Shown here: positions 10,299-22,435 of the stretch, piece by piece
How positions within the stretch are numbered: the first letter of the stretch is position 1
Layout of the letters: every line of letters starts with the position of its first letter
NCBI GenBank assembly: GCA_003427395.1
Contig: BFEA01000125.1
Coordinates: 1,012,194-1,052,992, forward strand
DNA from: Chara braunii
Lineage: Eukaryota > Streptophyta > Charophyceae > Charales > Characeae
Direction of reading: 5' to 3'
Length of the DNA: 40,799 nucleotides
Program-made: the position numbers and the translations under genes
Notes under the pieces: model-generated
Databases searched by the model: none
Told to the model about the DNA's origin: nothing
Seen by the model: the letters and a program-made list of their open reading frames with translations, nothing else

Positions 10299-12489
10299 GG
10301 AAACAAAGAGTCATGAAATATTCTCACAATGTGGACTTGTGCTCACTTCCCGTGCATTTGTGATGGTTGTATCTGTTTGTTGGTTGTGAGTAAGGTGTTT
10401 GACTGTTGAATAAATGGTTACTTACCTTGATTGCATATGAATCAGTATATGAAAATCGATGAAAATTGTTCGACAAAAATGCATGGAAAAAGTTGAATCG
10501 AAAGAGCGGTCTGAATGTTTGATGGGAAGGGGGGGGGGGCTTGAGGAGCCACCCGTATGAGCCACCTATTTATGTACGTAAGATGAAAGTAAAACTTTAT
10601 GATTATAATTTATTCCATAAAGACAAATTGAGCTTTGATTTTTGCAAAAAACTGTCAGTGGATAACCAAGCTTGAGAAAAAATATATTCATATAATGACG
10701 GGTTTCTCCGAAAGGGAGAAACTTGTTTGTGAGGCTCTAGAGCCGGCGGTTGCACCTGCCATGATTAAGCAGAAAGATACGAGCATCGAAAGCTGGCTCG
10801 GGAGTATTTTATGAGGTCTAAGCGGGGGGTTAAATCGACATCGTTGGGCCAACCCCGAACGTGGGCTGCTATCCCGCCCAACCAGGACAACGGACCCCTA
10901 GCTTAGCCTGAACTTAGAGACAGCGGGGTGACCCGCACGATCATCCATGACATATAATAATTATAAGCGGGTTATTATGGTTAATATTATTAATTACTAC
11001 TTACTGTTATTAATATTATTATGATTTTTTTTTTATTATCATCATTATTATTATTACTAGCATCATATGGGAGGGCTAAATATTTTTGTCAAGTATCGGG
11101 TCACTCCAAAGAATCTAACTAGGGCGGCGGCTAGGGGGTACTTAGGTTCAAAAGACAGAGAGTCACCTTAGCATTGTGCAAACAATGTAGGCAACATCGT
11201 GACTTAATGGCATAATGAGCCGTGGTTTGGCCCGATCCACCAAACTATAGTGGGTTGAGGGCAGGACTATAACCCACCTGTGACTAGATGCAAGGTCAGG
11301 ATGAGTTTTGATTTAATTGCATGGAGTGAGCTACGTGCAGCACTATGTCTGTCACAAGTCGAGTTGCTCAAACGGTTGTGCTTTTATACGATAAGCCACT
11401 CCGAGGAGTATACTACTTATTGTAGAATGAGCTACCATGAAGAGTTTGTTTTGGTTCTGCTTAAGCTACTCTAGAGGGGTGGGCTACCTACGCTTGTTGT
11501 GTGTTGCAGTTTGTCCCACTCCGGGTTGTTGTCTTGCCTAAAACCTGCGTCTGAAGATCACGGTTGTTTGACAGCCCGATTCAGACGACACCCAATGAAA
11601 GTCGGAGGCGTCAAGGACAAACGGAAAGGGATGATATTTGAATACTAAAGCCAACCAAAGGCGATTGTATGAAGAACGTATCCTTGTGAGTCAGACAGGA
11701 GGTGCAGGTAAGACTCCTCGTCGTCATAGGGACGCAACAAAACTAGGATACCAATCCCCAAGTTGAGTCATTCTGACTATACAGATTTGGTTATCCATCT
11801 GCTCTGTCTATTCATTCGCTTGTATTTTCGTTTATACCTTCAAGACCTTACCCGAAGCGACGGGGACACCCTTATAATGGTATTTACCGTCACTTTTAAA
11901 TGTCGCGCTAGGTGCGTCCTTGATAAACATAACGCACTGATGGGACAAATCTCGTCAGGGCTCTCATCTCACAACCACATAGGATCGACTTAGAGGGTGT
12001 GTGAGGCCCACATTATTGAGTGGCACAGTGAGATGACTGTTAGTCATCCGCAATACTACGCCGGCGGAAGGCACCAGAGCCATAAAGTCCAAATTAAACG
12101 CTTCCCTTCTGAAGTTTTTATTTTTGGTTATATTTTCCTTTTATTTTTAAGGATTCGTTTTACTTCACGAACCAGCTCGGCCTTTGGCAAGGTGCGTCGC
12201 AAAGAAGGTAAAGACCCTACCTTGTGCACACGACGGAAGATGGTGTCTGGCGACGCATGGAAAAGTGCCGCATTGGCAAACTTAGTATGGGGAAAAGTCA
12301 GGAGATTGGCAAAGCATGTCGTGCACCCGGCAACCGGGATGCCAGTTACCTACAATCCTATGGGTAGGCAATGTTTTCTGACGGTCAAGAGGTTGGCCAG
12401 TAGACCAAGGCGAAGGCCTGGTTTGTGCAGGTAGGACCAATTATGGCCCCTCGACTATTCATATGTAGGTTCACGCCTACCTAGCTCAG
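10299..12489. other. Gene-poor region
   Basis: No recognisable gene. Contains an AT-rich TTATTA-type tract (about 10950-11065). The open frame at 11997-12434 lacks an ATG at its start and any recognised domain. Confidence 0.5.
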
Positions 12490-12565
12490 CATTGGGCCTA
12501 GTTCAAGTTCTATTGGTTATGGTACTCGACTTTCAGGCGACAGGTTTGGGGTTCGAGGTCAGCAA
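12490..12565 (+). other. tRNA-like (SINE-type) sequence
   Basis: Contains an A-box-like TTCTATTGGTTATGG, an anticodon-loop-like CTTTCAG, and a B-box-like GGGTTCGAGGTC about 40 nt downstream, in the order and spacing of a pol III internal promoter. The anticodon stem and T-stem pair poorly, so this is not a working tRNA. A tRNA-derived SINE head or tRNA pseudogene is likely. Confidence 0.4.
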
Positions 12566-13299
12566 GCGATGATGGAGTAGAGGAGCACGACCGACGGAGA
12601 CTTACGGGACGAGGGTCTTAAGGGACTATCCCCCTTGGTTTTGCCGAACAAGCCAAAGCCTGCGTTTGACTGGCAAGACCAAGAGGGCGTTGGCAGGTCC
12701 TCGCCCTGTTCAATTCTACTATTTTTATTTTGTTGATTTATTTTTATTTTTATTTTTTATTTTTTTTGTCATTTTTTCGTCTGTTGACCAGGCCGGGAAC
12801 TGGCTCCGGGACCGACAGCGAAGAAGTACCACAAGGGCGGATAAAGAGAACTTCCAAAGAGAGTTAAAAAATGTTTGAAATTGTTGAGCAAAGAAGCGGA
12901 TGAAGGAAAATTCGTGTATCCCCACCTGGGCGGGGGTGGACGGTGATTATGTCAGCGCCATCATTGACTGAACGTAGCGTGCCTGCATGCATAGGTTGCT
13001 TTGACTGACATTGCATAGGGATTAATTGAAACCCTCCCCACGGGTGGCCGTCACGGCAGTCGAAGACCTTGAGCACGAGCCTCATTGGCGCGGGGCCGTT
13101 CGAGTTCCTGCGTGTTCGGGAAGCTTATGACATTCCTCTATTCTGCCCGTTTTAAAGCACAGTCTGAAGAAATTTAACGTGCATGCGAGCGGTGGTTGAT
13201 TAGCCCACTAGGAGGCAGGAACATGAGTGGCGGGATCACAACCTGCGAGTGCACCGTCCACCGTCCACCGGACGCAATCTGTGGTGAGAAATTCAAGTG
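12566..13299. other. No supported gene
   Basis: Includes a T-rich tract (12715-12780). ORFs across it are biased translations of that tract. Confidence 0.5.
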
Positions 13300-13640
13300 T
13301 GAACATTCCTATGGGACAAATGTGACTGGGCCAAGCTCAGTTCCTACACCCGCAGACTGTTGAAGAACAGGACTGTGGGATCATCGCCACATGACCTAGC
13401 TTAGTTGGTACACACGAAGTTGTTGAAAAACAGGCATGTGGGACCAACACCCGTACGCCAAGCTCAGGTGGAACACCCGCAGACTGTTGAAAAACAATCT
13501 TGTGGGACTAATGTCACTGGGCCTAGCTCAGTTCGTACAACTGTAAACGTTGAAGAACATGCATGTGGGATTAGCGCCACATGACCTAGCTGAATTGGTA
13601 CACCCACGAGCTATTGAAACATGGGTTAGTCGCCACTGGA
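13300..13640 (+). repeat. Tandem array of tRNA-like units, period 63-64 bp
   Basis: Five units whose landmark CC(T/A)AGCT falls near 13330, 13393, 13457, 13520 and 13583, with part of an earlier unit upstream. Each has an A-box/D-arm-like TAGCTCAGTTGGTAC, a stem-loop CTGTTGAAGAACAG in the anticodon-arm position (GAA in the loop) and a T-arm-like TGTGGGATCAACGCCACA with a 5-bp stem. No full acceptor stem is present, and the B box is weak. The unit resembles a tRNA body without its acceptor, multiplied in tandem. tRNA-like origin is inferred; the tandem periodicity is read directly. Confidence 0.65.
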
Positions 13641-14654
13641 AGCAAATGAGTAAATACTACAATTTTGAAATACCCAGGGTTGGTTAGTTTGAAGGGGCTA
13701 CCTCAAGCCTGCAATTTCAGTCAGATACATTCAGGAACATGCTAGTGTGAGTACGCCCCGATTCTTATCTCGGATTTTGTTCTTATTTTTTATTTTCATT
13801 TTCTTTTTTTTCCTTTTTTATTTGTTTTATTGCTATCTACAAAGTGGCTCCCGACGAACTTGGCACCACGCTTGGCTAGATTCACCCCGTGATAAACTGT
13901 ATAAACCGAGTTTGAAGAGTATTGTAGAAAACCAGTCCGACAGCGGGGCAACAAAGGGCTGTTATTTCGAAGTTGAGCTGTTGTCTGAGTGGGTAGTGAT
14001 GGACAACGCTAATTGGGAGCATGAGCAAAGGGCTGTTACGTCAAACTTGAGTTGCTAGGTAATGATGGGGAGCGCTAATTAAGGGCATGGACGCTAGCAA
14101 GGAGAAGAAGAAAAGAAGAAGGCGGAAAAAGATTGAGGACGAAGAGGAGAGAGAGTGGGAGTGAGAATTATGTATCCTGCTCATTTCTTAATAAAATAGA
14201 GCAAGAGAAGATATTGAACTGAGGTTTTAGAGCAGGGCGACCCTAAATCTACAGTCAGATCGAGTGGAGAGTTAGCAGGAGTGGAGTTAGAAGAAAACGA
14301 GGTGCACGAAGGAACCGAGAGAGAGAGGAAGGACGGAAAGGGAAAACGGTGTAACTTGTCCGTCCCTCAACGAAAAAAGAACGAGTAAATATGCAAAATC
14401 GGGGTTCTGGCATGTTGTGGATTGAATGGTCGTGGCGGATTCAGGGTTAAGACCACAATTTTGATGCTATAGGGATGAGGGTCTGTGTGGCTTCTACGGG
14501 AGTTTTGGAGAGTGACAATGTGTGTGTCCAAATTCTGGGGGAAGATTCATTTGGCATACTGGTTGAGTAGTGCGACATCTGTGGGACGTGTGTGTGTATG
14601 AGAGAGAGGGGTGAAGAATGGTGAGAGGAGAAGAAGTGGTCGAGATACGTACGT
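13641..14654. other. No supported gene
   Basis: A T-rich tract at 13780-13830 and a purine-rich tract at 14090-14350. No domain-bearing ORF. Confidence 0.5.
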
Positions 14655-14662
14655 GAGCGCAG

Positions 14663-15222
14663 GAGAGAAGGTTAACAACAATCGTATTTTTCATCACCAC
14701 TTCAGGACACCCTTCACCACTTCAGGATGCAGCCTGCCTAAACAAGTGGTTTTCAGGCTCTTCGGACCTTTCACCACTTCAGGACCATTCAGGTCTGAAA
14801 ATCCCGAATGGTCCTGAAGTGGTGAAAGCTCCAAAGACCCTGAAAACCACCTGTTTAGGCAGGCAACATCCTCAAGTGGTGAAGGGTGGTTTTCATGGTC
14901 TTTGGACCTTTCACCACTTCAGGACCATTCAGGATTTTCAGACTGTCCAAAACTCTCACTTGACCACTTCAAGACACCCTTCACCACTTCAGGATGCAGN
15001 NNNNNNNNNNNNNNNNNNNNNNNNNNNNNNNNNNNNNNNNNNNNNNNNNNNNNNNNNNNAAGACACCCTTCACCACTTCAGGATGCAGCCTGCCTAAACA
15101 GGTGGTTTCAGGGTCTTCAGACCTTTCACCACTTCAGGACCATTCAGGATTTTCGGACTGCCCAAAACTCTCACTTCAGAATTTTCATTCCTGAATTTTC
15201 AGCTACCCGATAACCGCTTGTG
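14663..15222 (+). mobile_element. hAT-like fold-back non-autonomous element, copy 2
   Basis: Flanked by perfect 8-bp direct repeats GAGCGCAG (14655-14662 and 15223-15230), the target-duplication length of hAT transposons. Ends are GAGAGAAGGTTAAC and GATAACCGCTTGTG, which pair imperfectly as terminal inverted repeats (GGTTA.C core). The body has about ten copies of CCACTTCAGG or close variants in both orientations, arranged as alternating modules that would fold back. No transposase is encoded, so mobilisation in trans is inferred. The apparent length of 560 bp includes a 60-N assembly gap. Confidence 0.85.
15000..15059. other. Assembly gap, 60 N
   Basis: Sixty unknown bases inside the fold-back element. 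Such a break is expected where inverted and direct copies of the same words are close together. Confidence 0.99.
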
Positions 15223-15230
15223 GAGCGCAG

Positions 15231-16444
15231 TGATGGATCAAGTGACAATATCGAGGGGATCGGGCAGATATATCTTCCCATGTTTCAGCGGAAGCTTTGC
15301 CCTCGTCTAGAGCAATGTATTTTTCTGTGTTCTAGCTGAAGATTCATTCTCATAGCATCATCTAGTCGACAGTCAAGAGGGGTAGGCCGCCTGTGGAGAA
15401 AAGAAGAATATAGCAATGCATCTTGTTGTGTTATAGCGGAAGATTCATTCTGCACGAGGGGTGAGTAAGAGAACGCAACACACGTAAGTGCTCTCAAAAT
15501 GAACATGGTCATCTTCCCCGTGCTAGTGGTGTTCATCATATAGCACCAAGGTCCCCTCGTCAGCTTCTGATAGCGATCTTCGTTGCTAATTCGATCGTAG
15601 ATAAGCCATACGGTCCGTGCGAGTTCAAAGTTGGCTTCACTTTTGGTTACCCTGCCTGCATTGTTGCCTCATGCTAGCCCTCTACCAGATTGAGACTGCA
15701 CTTGGGTTGTTGTTACAATCACACTTACTATTCCCCTCTGGCTTGTTATGACTAAGGGAGGAACGATTGGCGAAAAAGAAGGAGATGGTCGCATGAACCT
15801 TGTCGGGAGCACAACCAAGTACACTTAATAAAAAGGAAGAGGTATCAATGGGAAGGACTGAAAGAGGGGTAACAGAGTCGGTAGGAATGAGAGAACAGGT
15901 GGTGCGAGGTCGTTGACACAGGGAAACTCACGAGATTCAGGCATAGTATAAAATGGCCGATTGAGAGTTTTTTCTTGATTCCATCGTGCAGGTGGTCTCC
16001 TGGAATTCGATGGTCACATCACCGTTATGTCCGCCTCCGTCATAGGAATCATCATCATCGTTGTCCTGCCGTAATCATCCTGACCCAGCTTAGCTCCTTG
16101 TTGTGGTTGTGTTAGGAGGGGTGTTGTATATGGCCGAGATCTTATAAAAGGTACGTTGCCTTCCGCAAATGTATCTTTCCAAGTTTTAGTGGAAGAATGG
16201 GTAGGAGGTAGCATTGTTCGTCGACACAAATCCCGATCCCGGCGGAATCCAACGTGGAGGTCTCCGTGGTAGTGACCATTCTAATGTTTGTTGTGCCCGC
16301 ACAAGACTCTATGCCAAAAGCACCGATTTCATCATATCCATCGGCGTGGTAATAATTGATGTGCTCGCTACTATGCTGCTAGTTAAAATACTTGCTATTT
16401 TTCGTGACTGATCTCGCTTTAACGCCTGCACGATAAGGTGCTTT
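15231..16444. other. Gene-poor region with an interspersed short motif
   Basis: A motif like ATCTT...TGTTATAGCGGAAGATTCATTCT recurs at about 15268-15297, 15315-15351, 15417-15452 and 16170-16200, and once more at 16584-16620. No supported gene. Confidence 0.55.
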
Positions 16445-16503
16445 GAGAGAGAGAGAGAGAGAGAAAGAAAAAGAGAGAGAGAGAGGGAAAAAAAAAAAAA
16501 AAA
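16445..16503 (+). repeat. GA microsatellite ending in poly-A
   Basis: Mostly (GA)n with a short GAAAGAAAAAG interruption, then a run of A to 16503. Confidence 0.95.
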
Positions 16504-19171
16504 CTATGTGGGGAATCAAGACGGTGCGGCTATGTTGGTCCTTCCGAGGGACGAGAAGGTAGCAGGTTGCGAATCGGATCACTTCATATCTTCTCATGTT
16601 ATAGCAGAAGATTCAGTCTCAAATCTACCCCTGTGAGAAGTAGTGTGGCAGCTAAGTGAATTTGAGTAGGAGGGAAAGGTAAGGTTCGGTGAAGAAAGAG
16701 AAGTCGAAGCAAAAGAAGGAAGGACTAATAAGGACAGAGAGTCGTTTATCTGGTGCAAACTCCAATCGTGGATGCCAAGTCTTATAGCACTACAAAGGCA
16801 GTCTGTAGCCAATTCGATGTGGTAGATGTATTGCCTCTTTGAGGCTGCTGCTGACCTTTCATCGATAGATGCTTGTAGTGGATTGTTGATTATCATTAAG
16901 TGATTGTTGTCGTTAACACAATGATAGGTTACTCGATTATTGGTGACATTTAACTACGAATGAAGGACGATTGCAACAATAATTGTTGTCATTCGAGTTA
17001 AGTCGGAGGCAGTCATACACGATTTAAGATTGGTTATTGTAACAATTGATTTTCATTGCTGCTTTAAGTAACTATCACTGGTGGTCTGCCGCAGATTGAA
17101 GACTTACATGTTGGTCAGGTGCATTGAAACAGCGGCTTGGTGAAAAGCAATTCGACAGATGAACAATGAGCAAGAGGATGGCGAAGAGTGAAAGTTGCAG
17201 GAGAGAACAACCGTTTACATGTCTCACCGAAGATGCAGGCGACAGCAATGAGGAACGTTGTGTGAACTTGAATACGGGAGATCATATAATCTGCTCATCC
17301 ACGAGGCCTCTTAGCAGTGTGTACCTGATCATGACGATGGTCTACGTAGCCGACATCTGCATGTACGTCGGTGGCTGCTGCTAATGTCGGTGGGTTGCTT
17401 CAAATAAATTAGTGGTGGTGTACAATAGTTGTGTGACAGAGAAAGTATGAGGTTTTTTCCTTGATTATATGAAGGCGGTGCATGGTCGTTCCACTGGGTC
17501 AATACATAGCAAGGATTGACAGATTGAGGTTTTTTCCTTGATTATATGGGTTGTAGTGGCAGCAGTAAACACTCATTAGCACTTTAAGTTTGTGGTTTGG
17601 TCCGCCATCCGGGTCACGGCTGTGCATTCCCTTTGTTAAACAAAGTATATCTCTGTAGTTGTACTTTCTGCACAACTTAGACAGTAAACAACTACGTTGA
17701 GTTACTTTGTGCAGCGATCGTGCCTATGTTGTACACGCTGAGTTCTACTGTGCATTGTTGTTAAGCCTTGCCTGCGGCGCGCTGGTGTTGTATATTGATG
17801 GACTAATGATGGTGCATGTTGCTACGTTATTGTTGGTCACCTTAAGAAGTTGTTATTAGAACAACGGGGAGGTTGTTATAGCTGATACGGTGCTACTATT
17901 GAAAGTCGTACGCAGAGACTGATTATTGTTGACGGTTGCAAGGTCAGAGTCAAGACCGCTACTTTAACTGCTGGTTAGAGTAGCAAATTTATTGGTGGTT
18001 GCCGCAGGCCGCTGTATGCAGCGAACTCTTCGTAGTAGGAGCTCGTTTCTGTTTGCGGCAACAAACTTTTCATAGTTGCAGCTGGTGCAGTTGCTGCGGC
18101 CACGCTGAACAAAGTGATCATTGGCAACTGAGGGTCGGTGCTGCTGTGTTTTTCTGTTACGAAACTATCAAACTTTGTTGTGCTATTGTTGTGTTTCGGC
18201 TACTGCTTCTTCGTTGAGGTTGATGCTATTGTTGTGCTTTGGCTGTTGCTCGGGACAAATGAAGAAGTCAACGCTGGGGCCGCCGCTGCATATTTAAGTA
18301 ATGCTATAACCATTTTTAGCAATGAAAATTTGTTGCTGCCATATGACCAGATAATGGTAGCAGTTATTATAAGCCTTGCCAAACTGTTGTTGGTCATGAT
18401 AGTTGCAGTTATTACGGTTTTGGCATACTGCTGATTGAGCAACGAGAGGTTGTGCTGCTGTGATCGGTGCAACCAATTTGGTTGTTGTGATCTTACTGCA
18501 ACTATCTTCAACCTGTGTGTCAAAGTGTTTGGTGTCTTCATTGATACTGGACTGCTATGACCCAATGCCGCTACTGAGTTCTATATCTTTTGGCAGCAAT
18601 AAATTATGACCTCGAAATGCTACCAACGTGAAGGTGGGTTAGGCCATGTGGTTGTTGATGGGGTTCTGTTGCGGCATCTGGCATCTCCGTCTCGTAAACC
18701 TTCGAGCTTAGCGACTTTTAGCCGCCATTGTGGGGCCCTCAGGAGCATCAAGGTAACAAGGTCGTCTCCTGTAAGTTGAGTAGGCCCCTTCTCGTATCTC
18801 GAGTGTCTAATCTTTCTTCTTTTATCCTTCTTTCGCTCAGTCTAGTCTATGTTTGGAAGGAAGGCGGCAGGCGTGATTGCAACCCATAAGACCGCATCAT
18901 GGCCCTTGTGGGGGTTGATCCACCGATTGAGGGAACTCTGCTGAAGCCCAGGCTGGACTTTGGAGGCAGGGAACTCAGAGGTGGGCCGACACTATTATAA
19001 TACAATCAGAATCCCAATAACTCCATATCTATACAAATCTGGCAATTGATCAGTTTGACTTTGACTTGTGTATATGTTTGTCTTATTTTTAAGGACTCTA
19101 ACTGAATTGAAAGAAGAATCAACTATGCATGTTTAACTCATCCGTCTATGGCAAAAATCACGATTTTACAT
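16504..19171. other. Gene-poor region rich in TTG/TGC words
   Basis: Frequent GTTGTTG and TGCTGTTG words between 17.7 and 18.6 kb keep frames open without any recognisable domain. A 23-bp direct repeat GAGG(T)6CCTTGATTATATG lies at 17449-17471 and 17526-17548. No gene is supported. Confidence 0.5.
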
Positions 19172-20466
19172 GCGATGATCTGAATGGGAATGGGGATGAG
19201 GTCCTCCTAACTGATCCGTTCGCTTTGCTGTTTGCCTAAGACATTGAAATGAGGTTGGAGATGAGGTCCTCTTGACTGATTCGGTCGCTTTGATCCTTTG
19301 CCTAAGACATTGAAATGGTGTTGGAGATGAGGTCCCCCTGATTAATCTGGTCGCTTTGCTGTGCCTAAGATACTGAAATGGGGCTTGAGATAAGGTTATC
19401 AAGACTAATCCGATCGCTTTGTTATTTTCCTAAGATATTGAAATGGGTTTGGAGATGAGGTCCTCCTGACTGATCCGATCGCTTTGCTCGTTTGCCTAAG
19501 ACATTGAAATGGGGTTGAAGATGAGGTTCTCTTGACTGATCTAGTCGCTTTGTTGTTTGCCTAAAATATTGAAATGAGGCTGGACATGGTGTTGTCCTGA
19601 CTGATTCGGTCGCTTTGCTCATTTGCCTAAAACATTGAAATAGGGATGGAGACGAGGTCCCCCTAACTGATCCGGTCGCTTTGCTGTTTGCCTAAGATTT
19701 TGAAAAGGGGATGAGGATGAGGTTTTCCTGACTGATCCGATCACTTTGCTGTTTGCCTAAGATATTGAAATGGGGATGGAGATGAGGTCCTCCTAACTTA
19801 TCCAATTGCTTTGTTGTTTGCCTAAGACATTGAAATGGGGCTAGAGATGAGGTCTTTCTGACTGATCCGGTCGCTTTGTTGTTTGCCTAAGGCATTGAAA
19901 TGGGGTTGGAGATGAGGTCCTCCTGACTGATCCGGTCGCTTTGTTGTTTGCCTAAGACATTGAAATAAGGCTGGAGATGAGGTCCTCATGACTGATCTGG
20001 TTGCTTTGTTGTTTGCCTAAGACATTGAAATGCGGCAGGAGATGAGGTCCTCCTGACTAATCTGGTCGCTTTGCTGTTTGCCTAAGACATTGAAATCCGG
20101 TTGGAGATGAGGTCCTCCTGACTGATCCAGTCGCTTTGTTGTTTGTCGAAGACATTGAAATGAGGCTGGAGAGGAGGGTCTCCAAACTGATTCGGTCGCT
20201 TTTCTCGTTTGCCTAAGACATTGAAATGGGTTTCAAGATGAGGTCCTCCTGACTGATCCGGTCGCTTTGTTGTTTGCTTAAAACATTGAAATGGGGCTGG
20301 AGATAAGTTTTTCTGACTGATCCGGTCGTTTGCTTCTCTGCCTAAGACATTGAAATGAGGCTGGAGATGAGGTCATCCTGACTGATGTGGTCGCTTTGCT
20401 CATTTGCCTAAGACTTTTAAATGAGGCTAGAGATTAGGTCATCTTGACTGATCCGATCGCTTTGCT
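19172..20466 (+). repeat. 65-bp satellite, about 20 copies
   Basis: Unit contains TTTGCCTAAGACATTGAAATG, GGAGATGAGGTCCTCCTGACTGATC and GGTCGCTTTG. The GCCTAAG landmark recurs at 19234, 19300, 19363, 19428, 19494, 19559, 19625, 19690, 19755, 19820, 19885, 19950 and 20015, settling to exactly 65 bp. Spacer-like variation and conserved repeats are not separated, so this is a satellite and not a CRISPR array. Confidence 0.95.
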
Positions 20467-20885
20467 AAATCAATCAATTTTGCTTGGTGATAAAGGTCTG
20501 ACTCTTCTCCTTGCGAGAATAGTCCAGGCTAACGTGTTGGTGATTGTATGGGGTTTAACTGAGAACAACTTGAAAAGTTAATCAACTAAGTAAGATAGAG
20601 AACTAATGTTTTTTGTGATCAGGACAAGCGAGAGATGAAAACTTTGGATGAATGAACCCTTGTTTTGAATTGGCTGAATGCGATGTGGACATGACATGCT
20701 TGTTGACCGTGTTTTGTTTTTTTGCTCAAGGTATGTTTGTCTTCTGCATTATAGGGTAGTCTGTAGTGCTCGCCTCATGCTTGAGCGATAAGCAGGTAGA
20801 TGTTCATTTTTGTCTTCGCATTTGTCTTTTCATGCATAATTTTTTTTGTAGGACTTTGACTAGCCTCTGAGTTAGTAAAAGTTTT

Positions 20886-21180
20886 TGGAGCCTTTTTTTT
20901 TTAAGGGAGATGCTGTCGAAATTTGTGCTAAATACTCAAAGTTAGTAAAGAGTCAGAGATGTCAGCTAGGATAGGATATAGTTTGGTCTTTGAGGTCAAT
21001 AGGAATTATGGAAGTTTTCTTTTCTAAAGAAGTTGTTGCCGAAATTTATACTAAAACAAAAAAAATAGTTTATTTTCAAACATTTTCAGAGTCACAAGTT
21101 TTCTTTTTAGATTTAGTATAGTAAATATTCTTCAAGCACACGTCCTTAAAGGAAGTGCTGCTGAAATTTTCGAGATTTTC
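20886..21180 (+). repeat. Degenerate tandem repeat, about 120-bp spacing
   Basis: The word G(C/T)TG(T/C)(C/T)GAAATTT, preceded by T(T)AA(A)GGGAG-like sequence, occurs near 20912, 21035 and 21158. Three diverged copies. Confidence 0.45.
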
Positions 21181-22103
21181 ATATCGTTACCAGACACTAC
21201 TGCTAAGTAGCTTATAATACGATACGAAGTTAAACTCCGTTAACTCGACAGACGATGTCTGCCTTGATTTTGTGAAGCATGTCATTACTATCAACGAGTG
21301 TTCTTCGAAGTTTTGAGCTTCATCAAGTTCTATTGTCGAATTGATAGTAGGTCAGTTTGCGACTCAACTCCCACCCACCATGATACCCTTGTCCAGATGT
21401 TTGTGACCCTGTAGGCGAAAGACATTTCCGTATGAAAGAAATTTCATCCTTCGAACCTCTCTTGTATGGTCATGCAAAAGTTGTGTGAATCGGGATGGGC
21501 GGGTATGCCTTTGTTGAGTGGGGGTCGAGAAAGGGCGTGTGGGACATGAACCTGGGAGAAAAGGGGTTGACCATGTTTTGCGACATCTGTGTGTGGATTT
21601 TCATTGGACTTCATATGTGTGCAAGTATGTATGGGAGCGAGGGTTCGCTCCTGGATAAAGGGTGATATGGATGAATGAGTGCAGGGTGTGAGTGAAAAGG
21701 TTCAACTATGGTTGTGAGAATGACTCTCCCTGATTCCCTTTGAGACTCCCCGTTTCATATTCTTTTTTTTTCTCCTGCCTCGCCTATCTAGCAAACAGGC
21801 AGGGGCAGTCGAGTGCAAGGTTTAACGTTCGACCCTCAATCGGAATGAGACTTAGTTTGGGTATGGTGGATTGCTCATCAACCCGTGACTACTCGTATCT
21901 TCTTTCCGCAAAGAGAAGGACGAGCGAACCCCTACCTCAAAAGAAGTTTTGTTTTTTAGATTATTAGTCGGACGTTGGTCCTAAGCCTGGAATTCGAGGT
22001 CCTTGTTCAGGACATCCTAAACTCTGGTCCACGGCTTATCGTCACCCACTGCTTAAAAGACAGGGGTGTCGCAAGGGCTGAACGACTTATTCTTCAGTCG
22101 TGC
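21181..22103. other. No supported gene
   Basis: No recognised domain on either strand. The short open frame at 21740-21967 has no supporting feature. Confidence 0.5.
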
Positions 22104-22158
22104 AATATCGTGAAGGAGGAATCCTTCACGATATTTCGTTTTCGACACTTGCGTGTCG
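22104..22158. repeat. Two adjacent perfect hairpins
   Basis: AATATCGTGAAGGA/TCCTTCACGATATT (14-bp arms, GGAA loop, 22104-22135), followed by CGACAC/GTGTCG with a TTGC loop (about 22143-22158). Confidence 0.85.
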
Positions 22159-22435
22159 TACGCAACTCCAAGACCCATGAGAGGTTGTGCGAATGTGGAT
22201 AACGCATAAAGCGTCGCCATGATAGCAAATCAAGTGAGCACACATGACAGAGCATTATGATTCCCTTAGTGTCTGCATTGTTTTTATACAAAGTTTTGCT
22301 CGGGTCTCGCTTAGACACATTAACTTTTATGAGTTATAAATCAGGACGTATGAAAAAGGGACTAGGTTTATTTGTTTGTCTGAGTTAGTTCGTTTTGTTG
22401 TGTGTCGCTTGGTTGAGTTAGGATGGCCTTGTCGA

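Noticed and set aside
11997-12434. 145-codon plus-strand open frame
   Set aside because: No ATG at its start, no recognised domain, no supporting context.
17400-18600. Possible protein-coding region because of long TTG/TGC-rich open frames
   Set aside because: The openness comes from repetitive TTG/TGC words. There is no domain, splice pattern or frame consistency.
19166-20466. CRISPR-like regular repeats
   Set aside because: The whole 65-bp unit is conserved with no variable spacers, in a eukaryotic repeat landscape. It is a satellite.
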